Shown: positions 34,700 to 46,154, counted from the stretch's first letter. The stretch is 64,000 nucleotides of DNA from Selaginella moellendorffii (GCF_000143415.4 NW_003314312.1:1377713-1441712); one strand, 5' to 3'. Numbers and translations: made by a program. Notes: generated by a model from the sequence alone, not told the origin.

Positions 34700-36450
34700 T
34701 AAGGCTTCTAGTTAACGGCATTGACTTGTATTGAGTTGAGCTCAATTCAACTTTAGACTATCCACTTGATAAGCACTATTATAAGTAAATTGAAGTAAAG
34801 GCAAGTACTTCTATACTCCTTGACAAGTCAAATATCCTATAAAAGACTTTAGCATATCTTTCAACAACTTATTCATATGTTTTGTCTGCCTATCTGATTG
34901 TGGATGTTTACAACTACTTATGCTCAGCTTAATATTAGTTTCTCAAATACCATTTCCCAAAACTTGGACATGAACATGGGACTGAATAATTAGCTTACAA
35001 ATAACTAAACAAGTTTAAAAGTTTTAATTGCTATCTTTACTAGGAAAAAGTGAGCCATCTTCATAAAAAAATCCACAACAACTTAAATAACATCATTTCC
35101 TTAAAAAGTTTTGGGTAAACTAATGATAAAGTCCATCAAGATGCTATCCCACTTATTCTTAGCGAGCTTCTAATGATCAACTTTGACTGCTTAGCAGGTC
35201 AAATAACCATATTTATAATTCTTAATATCTAACTTCATCTCAGGCCAAAAACATACCTTTGCACCAACAGATATATTCTTAGTACCTCCAGATGTCTAGC
35301 ACTTGTCACATCATAATACTCAATCAAAATCCATTCAATGAAGTTTGTCAACACGAAGAACCACTATATATCCCTTTTTCACTAGGATTTCAGAAATGAT
35401 GCAAATTTATAACCTTTTAAATCTGTAGAGGCGTCCCTCGACAAAACCTTCACACAAATATCAATGATAAAGGAGCTGAAGTCAATAAACTCTTTAAACT
35501 CATCTAAAAGATTGTTGGACAGCTTTACAAACCAAATGGACTTTACCATTCTAGATAATGTATTAACCATTTTATTGTCACCTTTATGCTTGTATTAAAT
35601 TTTAACAAACATTTCCTATAGGAACTCTTGCCAATGAGCAAAACAACCTTGAAAATCCTTTTGACAACAAGAATATTGGAAAAACTGATAATTTAAATTC
35701 ATATAAAAGTATAATTAATGTCATCAATACCTTCACCCTTTTGCAAGAGGACAATTCTTACCCTAATGTTGAGCCTTGTGACAATGAAAATAATTATGTT
35801 CTTCTTTTGTTGGTCTAAATTAAATTTCTTAACTTTATTGCCATTTTCATTTTTGAGCCCCAATATAGCAATAGCTTTTTCTTCCCTAAATATGAAGCAT
35901 GTTATTACGTTGACTTTCACGTTGACCATTATGTTGACCATAGTTGACTGAGTTGATAAGTAGTTTAGGCAAAAATATCTGAGCTTCAGTAATAGCATTA
36001 GTCAACATTGCTAAAAAATCTTTTTTGACCTTTTGTTACACATCCACCAAGCTTAAACCTTTGATGAAATATTACACCTTTAGCAGTTTATTATAGATGC
36101 CTGTGAAACTAAGGTAAAGATCACAGAATTCTTAGTATATGCATTCAAAGATAAAATCCCCTACCTAATCTTTAGCCACTAGTTCATAAGATCAATCTCT
36201 TCAAATTTCTTGACAAACAAAGTGTAGAAAACTTTTGTCAAATTATTCCAAGAAGTTGACTTCAAATTAGCTTTAATATAATTCTTCCCCACAAAGAAGC
36301 ATAATCCATAAGTTTAATCACAAAAAAGTCAATCTTCACCTTTTCCTTATAAGGGTTATGAGACTAATAACTTTCCCACAATTCTGACCAAAAATTAACC
36401 TCTTGGGTGTCACAAACACGTGGTAGCAACTTTCATTTCACAATACTATA
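34700..36450 (-). pseudogene. Ty3/gypsy element, strongly decayed and deleted
   Basis: On the minus strand, integrase HPQSDRQTKHMNKLLKDMLK near 34900 corresponds to HPQTDGQTERVNQVVEDMLR of the 3.5-8.4 kb element. An RNase H to integrase linker frame follows at 35570-35382, and gag-like sequence at about 35950-36450. The RT is missing. AT-rich throughout. Confidence 0.65.
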
Positions 36451-36704
36451 ATTATTAGCATGTTTGACATACCAATGGTAATCACGGACACGAGATTGAT
36501 TTAACTTTAAGGGTATATGTGAAGTAAAAAATCCTTAATGAGATTGATAGAATCCTTAACCTCTTTAATGTTTTCCACACAACATCATCAAAAAAAATTT
36601 CCTCTTTGTTATAGCCATCATTACTAACACCATACTCCTTATTAAGATTTATATCCTATATTTAAACCAAGCCATAAAATATTCTTGGAATATTCCTATA
36701 GTTC

Positions 36705-36989
36705 AGATGCGAGGATGGAGGCAAAAGGTTTCCTTGATCACTACTTGCACATAATGGAGCTGCACAATGTTGTCTTCTCCAACCAGGCAAGAATTCCCCA
36801 TCTCTTCTTGAGCTTTTCCTAGCATCTCCGGGTGGTGAAGGAGCTCCAGGATTGACCACTTGATCACAGCAGCACTTGTGTCTGTTCCACCAGATATAAG
36901 CTCCTGGCATATATAGTTAAGAGACATCAAATCACGAGAGGAAGAACTTACCATGCTATTGGCCTTGACACTGTCCTCGCAATATGGTT
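36705..36989 (-). pseudogene. Cytochrome P450 B', exon 2 start, intron and exon 1 end
   Basis: Exon 2 begins at 36903 with ELISGGTDTSAAVIKWSILE and goes on to the ExxR region (VVIKETFCLHP). The 48-bp intron (36951-36904) and the exon 1 end EPYCEDSVKANSM match P450 B. Helix I is full length here, unlike P450 B. The sequence ends before the PERF and haem regions. Confidence 0.85.
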
Positions 36990-37020
36990 CACATCAGCGA
37001 GTTTGTCCCACCGTGGCTCA
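36990..37020 (+). pseudogene. P450 B' inverted segment, left part
   Basis: The + strand encodes HISEFVPPWL, the opposite direction from the adjacent exon 1 end. It continues at 39471 on the far side of the hAT insertion. Confidence 0.82.
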
Positions 37021-39470
37021 CATAGTTGCCGGAAAACGTATGAAACTAAAAAAACGTAACATTTTAAACGCGTTAAAAAACGCCATTTTAAACTCCCAAC
37101 ACGTTTGCACTATTTGCAAAAAGAAACAAGGGTTTCTTTAGGGTTTCTTTAGGGTTTCTTCAGGGTCATGTCAGGAATTGGAGGACGCCGCGAATGCTGG
37201 AGCTGGAAGCATGTGATACGAGCAGAGTGGCACTGGACATGTAAGTATTGTCATGAGATTCACACTGGGGGAGCGGAGCGAGTGCGAGCACATCTCGCTG
37301 GAGTTCGGGCAAGAGGTGTGAAAACGTGCAAGGCAATGAGGGAGATCCCTTATGAAGTTCTTAAAAAAGCTCGCAGCAGTTTTTCCGATTTCGAGCTAGC
37401 AGACCCAGCAGATGCTGATGATGGGCATCTGCTGCAGCAAGCCGCACAGGGTTCAGGGGGGCCAGCAGAATCTATGGTGGCAAGCACAGAGAACTGGTCC
37501 AGTGCTGGGACAAGCAGAGCAGTGAAACGTAGATCCTCGGATGGAAATTTGGTGACATTTTTTGATACTGCTTCGGCTGAGGCACTGGATGATGCTGTTG
37601 CAGAGTTCTTCTTTGCCGAGAACATCTCCTTCAACACAATCCGAAGAGACAACTTGAAGAGAATGCTGAAAGTTGCCGCAAAAGTGGGGCATCCAGCGAT
37701 TGACAACCTCATGGGATATGAGAAGTTGCGGACAACTGAGCTACAACGAATATATAACAACATTCAGAAGCGGCTTGAAGATGTGCGGCTAAGTTGGAGG
37801 ACATATGGTTGTACCATTGTCACGGATGGCTGGTCTGATATCAAGAAGCGGTCTCTTATCAACTTCATGGTCAGTTCTGTGAGAGGCTCAATTTTCCTGA
37901 AGGCTGTGGACAGCAAGAATGTGAAGAAAACCGGAGCATGGTTGTTTGAGCAACTGAAACAAGTGATTGCCGAGGTTGGTGCGGAAAACGTTGTGCAGGT
38001 GGTGACAGACAATGCAAGCAACTGTGTGGTCATGGGGGAGCTTTTGCAGCAGGAGTTTCCACAGATTGTACACGTTCGCTGCGTTTGCCACGTTATGGAC
38101 TTGCTGTTCGAAGATATTGGAGCTCTGTCTTGGGTGCAGCCTTTCGTCGATGGCTGTGTGAAGATAGTTACCTTCATCACCTCAAAACCACGGGTTCTAG
38201 CTCTTTATAGAACTTTCTGCAAACGGGACCTGATAAAGCCTGTGACCATGAGGTTTGCTTATATTTTTCTCGTGATGTCTCAGCTTTTGGAAACCACGAA
38301 TCTCTCCGGGCTTCGAAGAATGGTGGTGAGCCAAGAATGGGAGCGACTTGACTGGTCTAAGAAGCCGGAGGGCCTGGAGCTGCGATCTTGTGTTCTCAAT
38401 GACTCGTTCTGGGAGCGGTGCGAGAATTTGTTAATTTTGCTTGGACCTTTACTTCGAGTTCTTCAACTTGCTGATCGGGAGGGGGCGACTTCAGGCCTCA
38501 TCTTTGAAGCTGTTGATCGGCTGATCGAGAAGATGGACGAGGGAGCTCGAAACGGAATTTATGCACATGAGGAAGTGGGACAAATCAAGGATTTCCTACT
38601 TGAATCACACGGTCTGAAGGAGGCAAGGTGGTATCAAATGCACAATGTCATTCATGGAGCTGCTTTTGCTCTTCATCCTCTGTTTTTGGGGGATAACCCA
38701 GAGAACGACAAGCTGGACAATGAGGCATGCGGGAACTGGTTGGAGTACATGCATGTTTATAGCGGAGGTGAGCTGGACTTGCAGCTGAGATTGCAGGCAC
38801 AGTTTGAGAGGTTTCGGCAACAGCTTGGACGGCAAATGAGGTTACCTGTTGCCAAGGATCGGGAGACCAGAAAGTTTCCAGTAACTTGGTGGAGTTCTTT
38901 TGGTTTAGAGATGCCTGATCTACGTCGCATGGCTCTCTGGATTTTAAGCTAGGTTGTTTGCGCTTCTCCATGCGAGAGGAATTGGAGCTCATGGAGCTTG
39001 ATACAAACAAAGCGCAGGTCCCGCTTGCTTCCCAAAAATGCTGAGAAGCTGGTTTACATTCACACAAACTTGCGGGTTGCTCAGAAGCTGAAGAGTGAAG
39101 GTTTGAGGATGTTGGAGATTGATATAGACAAGCTGGAGTTGGAGCCTCATTGGAAGAAGATTTTGGATCTGCAAGAAGCTTTTGAGGAACCAAATCAGGC
39201 TCCTGAGGAGTTTAGCATCGATGAAGGAATGGAAGATGATTCGGAATCGGAAGACGACTAAAATGGCTTCTTCTTTCATTTGTTTTAGTATGTTATTTGG
39301 TTGGGTTTTATAAACTTAATATCAGATTAAAGTGTATTTAGTAAATATTAGTGTTTTCTTAATCATTTTAGGCTTTAACATGTAAACGTTTGATTGTCCT
39401 GAAAAAAACGTTTTAAACGGCATTTAAACGTGGACGCGTTTGAACGTTTGCACGTCTAGCTGCAACTATG
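37021..39470 (+). mobile_element. hAT DNA transposon inserted in P450 B'
   Basis: 2450 bp bounded by a perfect 8-bp target duplication GTGGCTCA (37013-37020 and 39471-39478), the hallmark of hAT insertion. Termini begin CATAGTTGC on each side (right end GCAACTATG), a short imperfect inverted repeat. AACG/CGTTT-rich subterminal words (TTTAAACG, AAACGTTT) cluster near both ends and may be transposase-binding sites. The element carries one transposase gene. Confidence 0.93.
37168..39261 (+). pseudogene. hAT transposase (BED finger, DUF659, dimerisation domain), one nonsense codon
   Basis: The frame spans 698 codons, with a single TAG at 38950-38952 and a terminal stop at 39259-39261. A BED-type zinc finger (CKYCHE...RAHLA...KTC, residues 25-54) is followed by the DUF659-type core with TDGWSD (Asp220), VVTDNASN (Asp281) and CVCH (305-308). 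The C-terminal dimerisation block CERNWSSWSLIQTKRR lies just after the stop, followed by an acidic tail. Apart from the TAG the gene looks undamaged, so the element moved recently or the stop is a sequencing error. Without readthrough the product lacks the dimerisation domain. Confidence 0.9.
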
Positions 39471-39536
39471 GTGGCTCAGATGCATCGGCTGGAAGATCCC
39501 ACGGCTCAAGAAGCTGCAGGCAAAGATTGATAGTCA
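39471..39536 (+). pseudogene. P450 B' inverted segment, right part
   Basis: WLRCIGWKIPRLKKLQAKID continues the segment cut by the hAT element (P450 B has WLRGIDWKIPRLKKLQAKID). Same + direction as 36990-37020. Confidence 0.85.
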
Positions 39537-39750
39537 TCCATGGTTGCCTCGTCTCTCACAAACGTGTAGAACCTCTTGCTCATCAAGATCCGGGTGACCA
39601 CATTGAACAGGCATGTCATGACCATGTCTCTCATGTTGACGGGCTTGCAATCCAGAGAAGAATCCAAGAGCGCCGATAGCATCTCACGGAGCTCCTCTGT
39701 TCGCACCCACAAGAAAGAATCCATGCGCCTGATTGTGAAGAGCTCCGTGG
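39537..39750 (-). pseudogene. P450 B' exon 1 middle, native direction
   Basis: ELFTIRRMDSFLWVRTEELR through MSKRFYTFVRDEATMDD, about one substitution per ten residues from P450 B. Confidence 0.88.
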
Positions 39751-39897
39751 TGGTCGCGAGCGCCCATCTGGCCAAGGAGCTCTTCAAAACCCAGGACGTT
39801 GCATATGCCAGGGGAGTACAGCTTCTACAACTTCCTTGACATGGGAGTCGCGCCTTACGGCGATTACTGGAAGAACATGCGGAAGCTGTGCGCCACA
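39751..39897 (+). pseudogene. P450 B' second inverted segment
   Basis: VVASAHLAKELFKTQDV and, in another frame after a deletion, NFLDMGVAPYGDYWKNMRKL. In P450 B this segment lies in the same direction as its neighbours; here it is flipped between two minus-strand pieces. Confidence 0.85.
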
Positions 39898-40104
39898 GGC
39901 ACCATTCCCAGCCGGAGAGAGAAGATCGGTCCATACTTGTTGGACAGTGCAAGGAGAGAGAGATGGGGTTTCCTCCCAAAGAGGTCCGATCAATGGAAGA
40001 GACCCACTGGGTGAAAACTGTCAAGTTGAGACGGCGGTGCCCTCCACCTGGAATTCCCCAGACGAGAACATAGATGAAGAGCAATCGCGCATGCTAGAAA
40101 CCCC
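39898..40104 (-). pseudogene. P450 B' N-terminal part
   Basis: The minus strand carries the anchor (FIYVLVWGIPGGG), a degenerate hinge and PTSMDRSSLSGWEWC in a shifted frame, equal to SNKYGPIFSLRLGMVP. It diverges from the terpene synthase at 40357, with 252 bp between them. Confidence 0.82.
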
Positions 40105-40310
40105 ATGTTGAATTACGCCACAAACGACGTCTTGATATCATTTTATTCATTCATTCATTATATTCTCTCAGAACAAAAGAGAGTAGTCCTTTTTTCAGTG
40201 AATAATTGACCGGTCTATTCTTTGCCAGGTGTGATTTGACAACCACCGGTTCAACCTGCACAATCAAAGTCAGTCCAAGCAAGACAGCATGATCAAGTGA
40301 AACTTAGCAA

Positions 40311-40317
40311 TATAAAT
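40311..40317 (+). promoter_or_regulatory. TATA box of terpene synthase copy 2
   Basis: TATAAAT 46 bp ahead of the ATG at 40357, in the 252-bp divergent interval with P450 B'. Confidence 0.5.
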
Positions 40318-40356
40318 TGAAGAGCTCTGAAATATCTCGAAACCATCTCTAAAGAA

Positions 40357-41467
40357 ATGGCAAGTCCGTGTTTACAGAAGCTACCAGCGGTAGAACATCT
40401 CTTTGCTCTCACGAGTTTCAAGCTTCCGGAGATACCATGCTCTCTATCTTTCCAAAGGCATCCGGACTATATGTCAATCACCAAGGAAGCAAACGAGTGG
40501 GCATTCAAATGCATGAGGAGGGATTTCAGTCCGGAGGAGAAGAAATGCCTGGTCCAGTGGAAAGTTCCAATGTTTACGTGCCTCTCCACGCCTCACGCTC
40601 CGAAAGCGAACATGTTGGCATCGGCCAAGTTTGCCTGGCTCACTGCCTTCCTGGACGATCCGTTTGATGACAACGAGGTTGCTGGGGGAGCTCTCGCGAC
40701 ATCGTATCTCGACACTCTTCTTAGCCTCTGCTATGGAACCGCATCGCTCGCGGAAGTTCCGGACATTCTTGCCTATCGAGCGTGCCACGATCTGATGGAA
40801 GATTTGAGGTCTCTGTTTAAGCCGGAGCTGTTCAGGCGCACGGTTTCCACTGTTGAGGGCTGGGCGAGAAGCATTTTGAGTGACGACTTGACGCACGAGT
40901 ACGAGCTCTACCGGAGGACTAACGTCTTCATTTTGCCACTCATCTACGCAATGGGTGCTTCGTTTGACGATGAGGATGTCGAGTCCCTGGATTACATCAG
41001 GGCTCAGAACGCTATGCTCGATCATATGTGGATGGTGAATGACGTCTTCTCGTTTCCCAAGGAGTTTTACAAGAAGAAGTTTAACAATCTTCCGGCCGTG
41101 CTGCTGCTCACCGATCCGAGCGTGCAGACGTTTCAGGACGCCGTGAACACTACGTGCAGGATGATCCAGGACAAGGAAGACGAATTCATCTATTACCGCG
41201 ATATCCTTGCCAGCGTCCCGGAATGGGAAGAAAGCTTTCCTGAAGTTCCTGGATGTTCTCTCCTGCACAATCCCAGCGAATCTGGTGTTCCATTATGCGA
41301 GCAGCCGCTACCATGGCATGGATAACCCCCTGGGTGGAGGCACGTTTCGTGGGACTTGGATTCTGGATCCAAAGCGCACCATCATCGTGTTGGACCCGAA
41401 AAGTTGCAACGTGGTGGCAAGTTCAAACAAACTCAACCAGATCCAAAATTTATCAAACTTGATATGA
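40357..41467 (+). pseudogene. Microbial-type terpene synthase (copy 2), single frameshift
   Basis: Nearly complete intron-free class I terpene synthase of the short microbial-like type described in Selaginella (MTPSL). Metal-binding motifs are DDPFDD (100-105) and NDVFSFPKE (NSE motif, 228-236). The pyrophosphate-sensing RY pair (ASSRYHG) is in the shifted frame near 41315. After about residue 284 the frame is lost: relative to copy 1, a 5-nt deletion near 41210 turns the C-terminal end into an out-of-frame tail ending at 41325. The correct frame goes on to 41467 (SRNGKKAFLKFLDVLSC onward), about 86 codons. No chloroplast transit peptide is obvious, which would suit a cytosolic sesquiterpene synthase, but substrate cannot be read from sequence. 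Confidence 0.9.
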
Positions 41468-41940
41468 AAATCGGTATACTTCCAGCTATTTTTCTCTTGG
41501 CCTTTACTTTGTAAACTAGATTACACACCAGCATGTTTCACAGGTGTCCTTCTTAGTCTAGTCAGAATATTTAATATTTTTAGCTCGGTGGTATGTTAAT
41601 CAAATTGTCAGCCTTTGAAGAAAAATAAGAATATAATAAAACTAAGACATAATTATAATCTACATTGTCTTTGTGAGGTCAACATGAGACTATGGGATGT
41701 TTATGAAGACTACACTTCGACTTTCAACATAGAAGCTGCTATTCTAGGCTCCATAAAATATCTTGACTAAAAATTGCATAAAACCGTCACCTTTGGACCA
41801 CCAAGTTTTAAGCGGACCATCCATTGTAAGTGAATCAGAATAGTTCAGCAGAACATACGTCTTAAAATATCAAGTGAAAACCACTGGCATGTACTGTTAG
41901 ATGCAACCACAGCTTTATGGATAGATCATCAATTCATCCT
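41468..41940. other. Flank shared with 16.2-16.7 kb
   Basis: Non-coding, reverse-complement match to the 5' flank of P450 A'. It joins the 3' end of the terpene synthase to P450 A''. Confidence 0.65.
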
Positions 41941-42452
41941 TCAGGCTGTCACGTTTGACACTTTCAATCAGAAACGGAGGTTGCTCAATACGCAGTTGTT
42001 TTGTTAATCACTCTTCTCCTCTTGGTGCTATCTTTCAAGCGTTGTTAATTTGCCTCCAGGGGCTGCCTCTTATCGGTCACTTGCATCTCTTGGGAAGAAT
42101 GCTACACCTTTCATTCCAGACACTCTCCACAAAGTATGGACCAATTGTGTTTTTACGCCTGGGAATGGTACCAGCTGTGGTGATCTCCAGTTCGGAGCTA
42201 GTGAGAGAGGTACTAAAGATCCAGGATGCAAATTTTGCATCGAGGCCATACTTGACCATGGGGGAGTACAGCTACAACTTCTGAGACATTGGTTTTGTTC
42301 TTTATGGCGACTACTGGAAAAGCATGAGGAAGCTTTGTGCTACAGAGCTTTTTACCATCAAGCGCATTGAGTCGTTTCAAGGTGCAAATGAGAGAAACGC
42401 GTGGCGTCTTGTCTGAGCTTGTGAATGCGGCTAACTATCAGAAGCCAATCGT
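41941..42452 (+). pseudogene. Cytochrome P450 A'' (truncated copy)
   Basis: Covers only the N-terminal third of P450 A: the anchor with the start codon changed to ACG (41974), then LGRMLHLSFQTLSTKYGPIV and FLRLGMVPAVVISSSEL, ending abruptly after ELVNAANYQKPI. It has the same 8-nt hinge deletion as P450 A' and further small deletions. Confidence 0.87.
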
Positions 42453-43439
42453 AATGTGAAAACACAAATATCATGACAAAAGCTGTATCAATTTGTTGTC
42501 ATGTACTCACTTTTAATATTACACTCAATACGAATTTAATCTTGTGGCATTTTAATGCACCAACAAGCATTTGAGCAAATGTGAAATTACTATTTGTAAA
42601 CCAAGTATTAATTCTAAGAGATTTTGTGGTATTGCAATATCTTTACAACCCCGATTATCAGATTGATATTTCATTGGTCGATGACATCTTTCATATTCTC
42701 TCTCTTTTGGAAGAAGACCATAATACAAAAAGTAAAAGAATTTACTTTACTATTAGTTTTTTCAATAAGAAAAGAATACTGCCATAATACTAAAGAGAAT
42801 CAATGAGGAAAAACCTATATACTTATAAATTATAGCACTGGCTAATTATAAAATTATAGTCATTAACATATCCATTAACAACATTTAATTTAGAGTTCGT
42901 CATTAAACATTTAGGGTGCGGTGCCACGGGATTATGCATTTCTTTTGCCCACTATATCCCATCAAACTCTTGTGTCCCTTGTCCCCAACAACCAATCATT
43001 TGCCAGCTAATCCTGTGCTAGGCCCTCTAGCCTCAAGAAATCACTAAGCGACATCCCCTTCATAGATTTGCATGATTCCAAGCTCTTTAGCTGCTTTCAC
43101 TATATGTTGCTACATCTCCTTGGCCTTGCATTCCTGAAGACGATACACCAATCTTTAACATTCACTCCAAGCACTTGCGGGCATCCTTTGCTTGAAACTA
43201 CTGCCCTATTGGCAGTCCATTTGTTGCTGCAATCATATATTTTTATTATTAACAATATAAAAAATAAATTTAGTATTAGTATATAACTTTTAGGAGTCAA
43301 CAACAGTAGTGGTGTTTTCTATAAATTAAATTTTTATATTGTTTATCATAAACATATATAGAAGTTTGCGAAAAGATTTAAAATTTGTTTAAGATCTTTT
43401 AAAGCCTATTTAAGACCACAGATTTTTCTTTGAGTCCAT
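42453..43439. other. AT-rich spacer, nothing recognised
   Basis: About 1 kb without a coding signature; starts exactly where P450 A'' is cut. Confidence 0.4.
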
Positions 43440-43772
43440 TTATAATGACTTGAAAGATTGTTGTATAGTCAATTCAAGTGTGGCACTCGTCAAAGTTGTG
43501 GCTGACTAGAATTCAATCTCAAACAAGTCTCAAAGAAGCAAGCATATAATTGCCAAGGGCTATTTGCTTCTCAAATTTTAGACATTCACAATTATGGGTC
43601 TTGCTTGCTCTTATGCCTTAAGGAAATATTTCCTGCGCCTTAAGCTGCTTACATGGATTGCCCCTCCCTGGACACCTCCGTCATCTCGCAGGAATTCCCT
43701 TCCTCTCATGGCAGGCCCTGTCCAAGCAGTATGGACCAATTCTCTTCATGAATGAATTTTTCGGCAATAGCA
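43440..43772 (+). pseudogene. Repeat R fragment plus P450 N-terminal remnant
   Basis: An inverted copy of repeat R (43440-43600) runs into a degraded P450 start and the block IPFLSWQALSKQYGPILFM at about 43691-43750, the same lineage as the fragment at 8.8 kb. Confidence 0.68.
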
Positions 43773-44309
43773 TTACAGGGTTACAAGGTTCTCCAGCCGT
43801 CCTATTTGAGGAGGAATCGGTCCGGTGAGTTTGTTGCCATGCAAGTCCCTTCCAGAGAAGAACGCAAGAACTCAGTAAACGAAAATCAACACACACCAAC
43901 CCACAGTTTCCTGAGATCCAGCAAATTTGTGACACCGATCGGGAACGTTCCAATGATCGACACTTGAAAGAGCTCCCTGGGAAAGAAGAAGAAAGTGACG
44001 ATCAAAGTGATAAGAGGTATTAAAACTCACAATTCCGTGACCACTCGATAGCCATCGTCATTTGGGGAGGAAAAAGTGATTCCCGGCCACAATGCCGCGT
44101 CTCCATCCCCACAGGGATCCTCCCCATTCCAAGCGTACATAACCTTCCATCCTCCAGCTGACCTTGACTGGAATTGGCAAGATCGTCGCTTAATCCCTGG
44201 CTAAATCGAAAATGCAGGTGGAGAGGATCGACTCACCGTCTCGCTTCACCGTCTTGGCAGCTGCTAGAGTGGCAATTCAGAGCCCAAGAACGAAACCAAG
44301 GAGCCCCAT
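43773..44309 (-). pseudogene. LRR protein N-terminal exons, fragment 2
   Basis: Second copy of the 16958-17488 fragment and better preserved: WKVMYAWNGEDPCGDGD and DDGYRVVTEL are readable, matching the conserved opening of this LRR family. It shares the stop in the signal-peptide exon with fragment 1, so that mutation predates the duplication. Confidence 0.75.
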
Positions 44310-44402
44310 CTCATGAACCCTAGCTTTTCATTTTTGAATCAATGAATCGCTACTGTAACATTTCAACATTTGTATGGAATCGCTATGTTTTTCACTGGAT
44401 TC

Positions 44403-46059
44403 TCAGTTGAATTCGCTACCCACGCAGTGATGGCACGTAAAGAGATTGATAGGATCGACCCTGCGCTTGATGTGGTACAGGCGAGGATAGTTCTTCCCAA
44501 AGAAGGATTGTTGCCAATTGGGCTCGTTGTAATCGGCCTCGTTCACGTAAGTCCCGGAGCCCGGCGTGAGATCGATGAAGAGCTTGTTCGCCTGCGACAC
44601 TAGATTCGCAGCAGCCCTCATCTCCGCCACCGTCGCATTGTCCCGCCAAGTCAGGGGCGATACGAGCAGCCACAGTCCGTCGCGATACGCCGGATTCACA
44701 GCGCTGTCTTGGGGTTCTCGCACTTTTCCGCCCCCCAGGATCGCATATGTAGCTGGAACTTGCAGCTCGGTCATGACGCGCATCATGGCCTTTGGGAGGA
44801 GGTCTTGTTCGTGGTTGAAGAGCGATCTCGGGATCAGCCTCGTTGCGAAGACATCCGAGACTCCCAAGTTGTTGAGGCCCAAGCACGATTCCTGCCCTCC
44901 ACATTGAAACTGCAAGTGCCAGTCCCAGTACGAGGCATACGTCTCCAAGCTCCCGTCGATCCGGATGTTGTTCTCCCGCGCGTACAATAGCAGCGGGGCC
45001 AAGGTGGTGGAAGCATACGAGACGTTCCGGTTGGGCAGCAGGAACGTTAGCGTCAGGCTCTGGCTCGTTGAGAAGAAGTAGCCAGACCATCTGGCATCGG
45101 ACAGAGAGGGATTCAACCTCGTAAACAGAGTGAGCAGCCCCTGAAAGGTGGTGGTATTGGGGGTGCTGAAGTTGTGAGGAGCGAAGTCGAGGCTGCCAAG
45201 AGCTGGAAAAGTCCTGTGCGTTGCCGAGAGCACAACTCCAAATGTTCCTCCGCCACCACCCCGGAGAGGCCCAGAACAGGTCCGTGTTTTGGCATGCATC
45301 CGCGGTCACCACCTCGTACTCGAGAACATTATCGGCACTCAAGCCGATTAGCAAGGAAAGGAAACTTTGGCCGCCAACTTGAGGGTATCCGCCGGCTGCT
45401 CCAACCGAGGAACATCCCCCACCAGCCAGGATCATCTTTCGTTGATATGCTTGCCAGTAGAGCTCCTCCCACTGAATTCCAGCTCCCACCGTTACTGCTG
45501 AGTAGCCACGGTCACTACCATGGCCGCATTTGAAGCTCTCGTGGAACTGGATCTTCTGGAGGTGGTGCACCCAAATGCTGAGAGCTCCCACTGCCATGCT
45601 CCGCCCGAGAAGTCATGCCCCATGTTTCATATCACGATGCGCAAGTCGTGCTGGGATGCAAACTTGACAGCCTCTTGGACGTGGGCTGCCCAAGTAATGT
45701 TGACCGCATAGATTGGGACCGCGCCCTGGAAGCAAGCAGTGGTCCTGTTGGAGGAGATCAGGCAGCGCTGCTCCCCAAACAATTCCCAGCTTGTCCGTTG
45801 CAGTGCACTCAGTTGATCAGTCCTCCAGAATGGACTGTTCCAGTTGCCTCCTCACGGTGTTGCAGGCTTGCTCGTCGTAGTTTGGATCATGGCATGGCAA
45901 TGCTGGAGAGGCCACACTGATCATTCTCCCTCCCATGGAGCAATTGAAGGATGCCCAGGTCTGTGCGTCTGGCCAGCATAGCTCGCCTGCTATATACTTG
46001 GAGTGGACATGGCCGGGAGCAAATAGAACAACCAAGAATATCAATAGTATGGCTATCAT
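44403..46059 (-). pseudogene. FAD-linked oxidase copy 2, frameshifted
   Basis: Duplicate of the oxidase at 17582-19258. The 3' part (44403 to about 45130) is almost base-identical to the intact gene, including the closing CVGSEFN. The 5' part has a +1 indel near 45844, a lost base near 45608 (CCCGAGAAG against CCCGAGGAAG), an added base near 45268 and an in-frame 21-nt deletion near 45299. Most base substitutions in the 5' part are CG to TG or CA. The signal peptide is intact. It cannot encode the enzyme as read. Confidence 0.92.
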
Positions 46060-46154
46060 CCTTAAAGAACCTTTACAGGGTTGAGAGAAACAGTGCTATG
46101 CTTTCTTTTGCTGATTGATCTTGAGATGTAACTTTCTCATTGACTTTGTCAATG

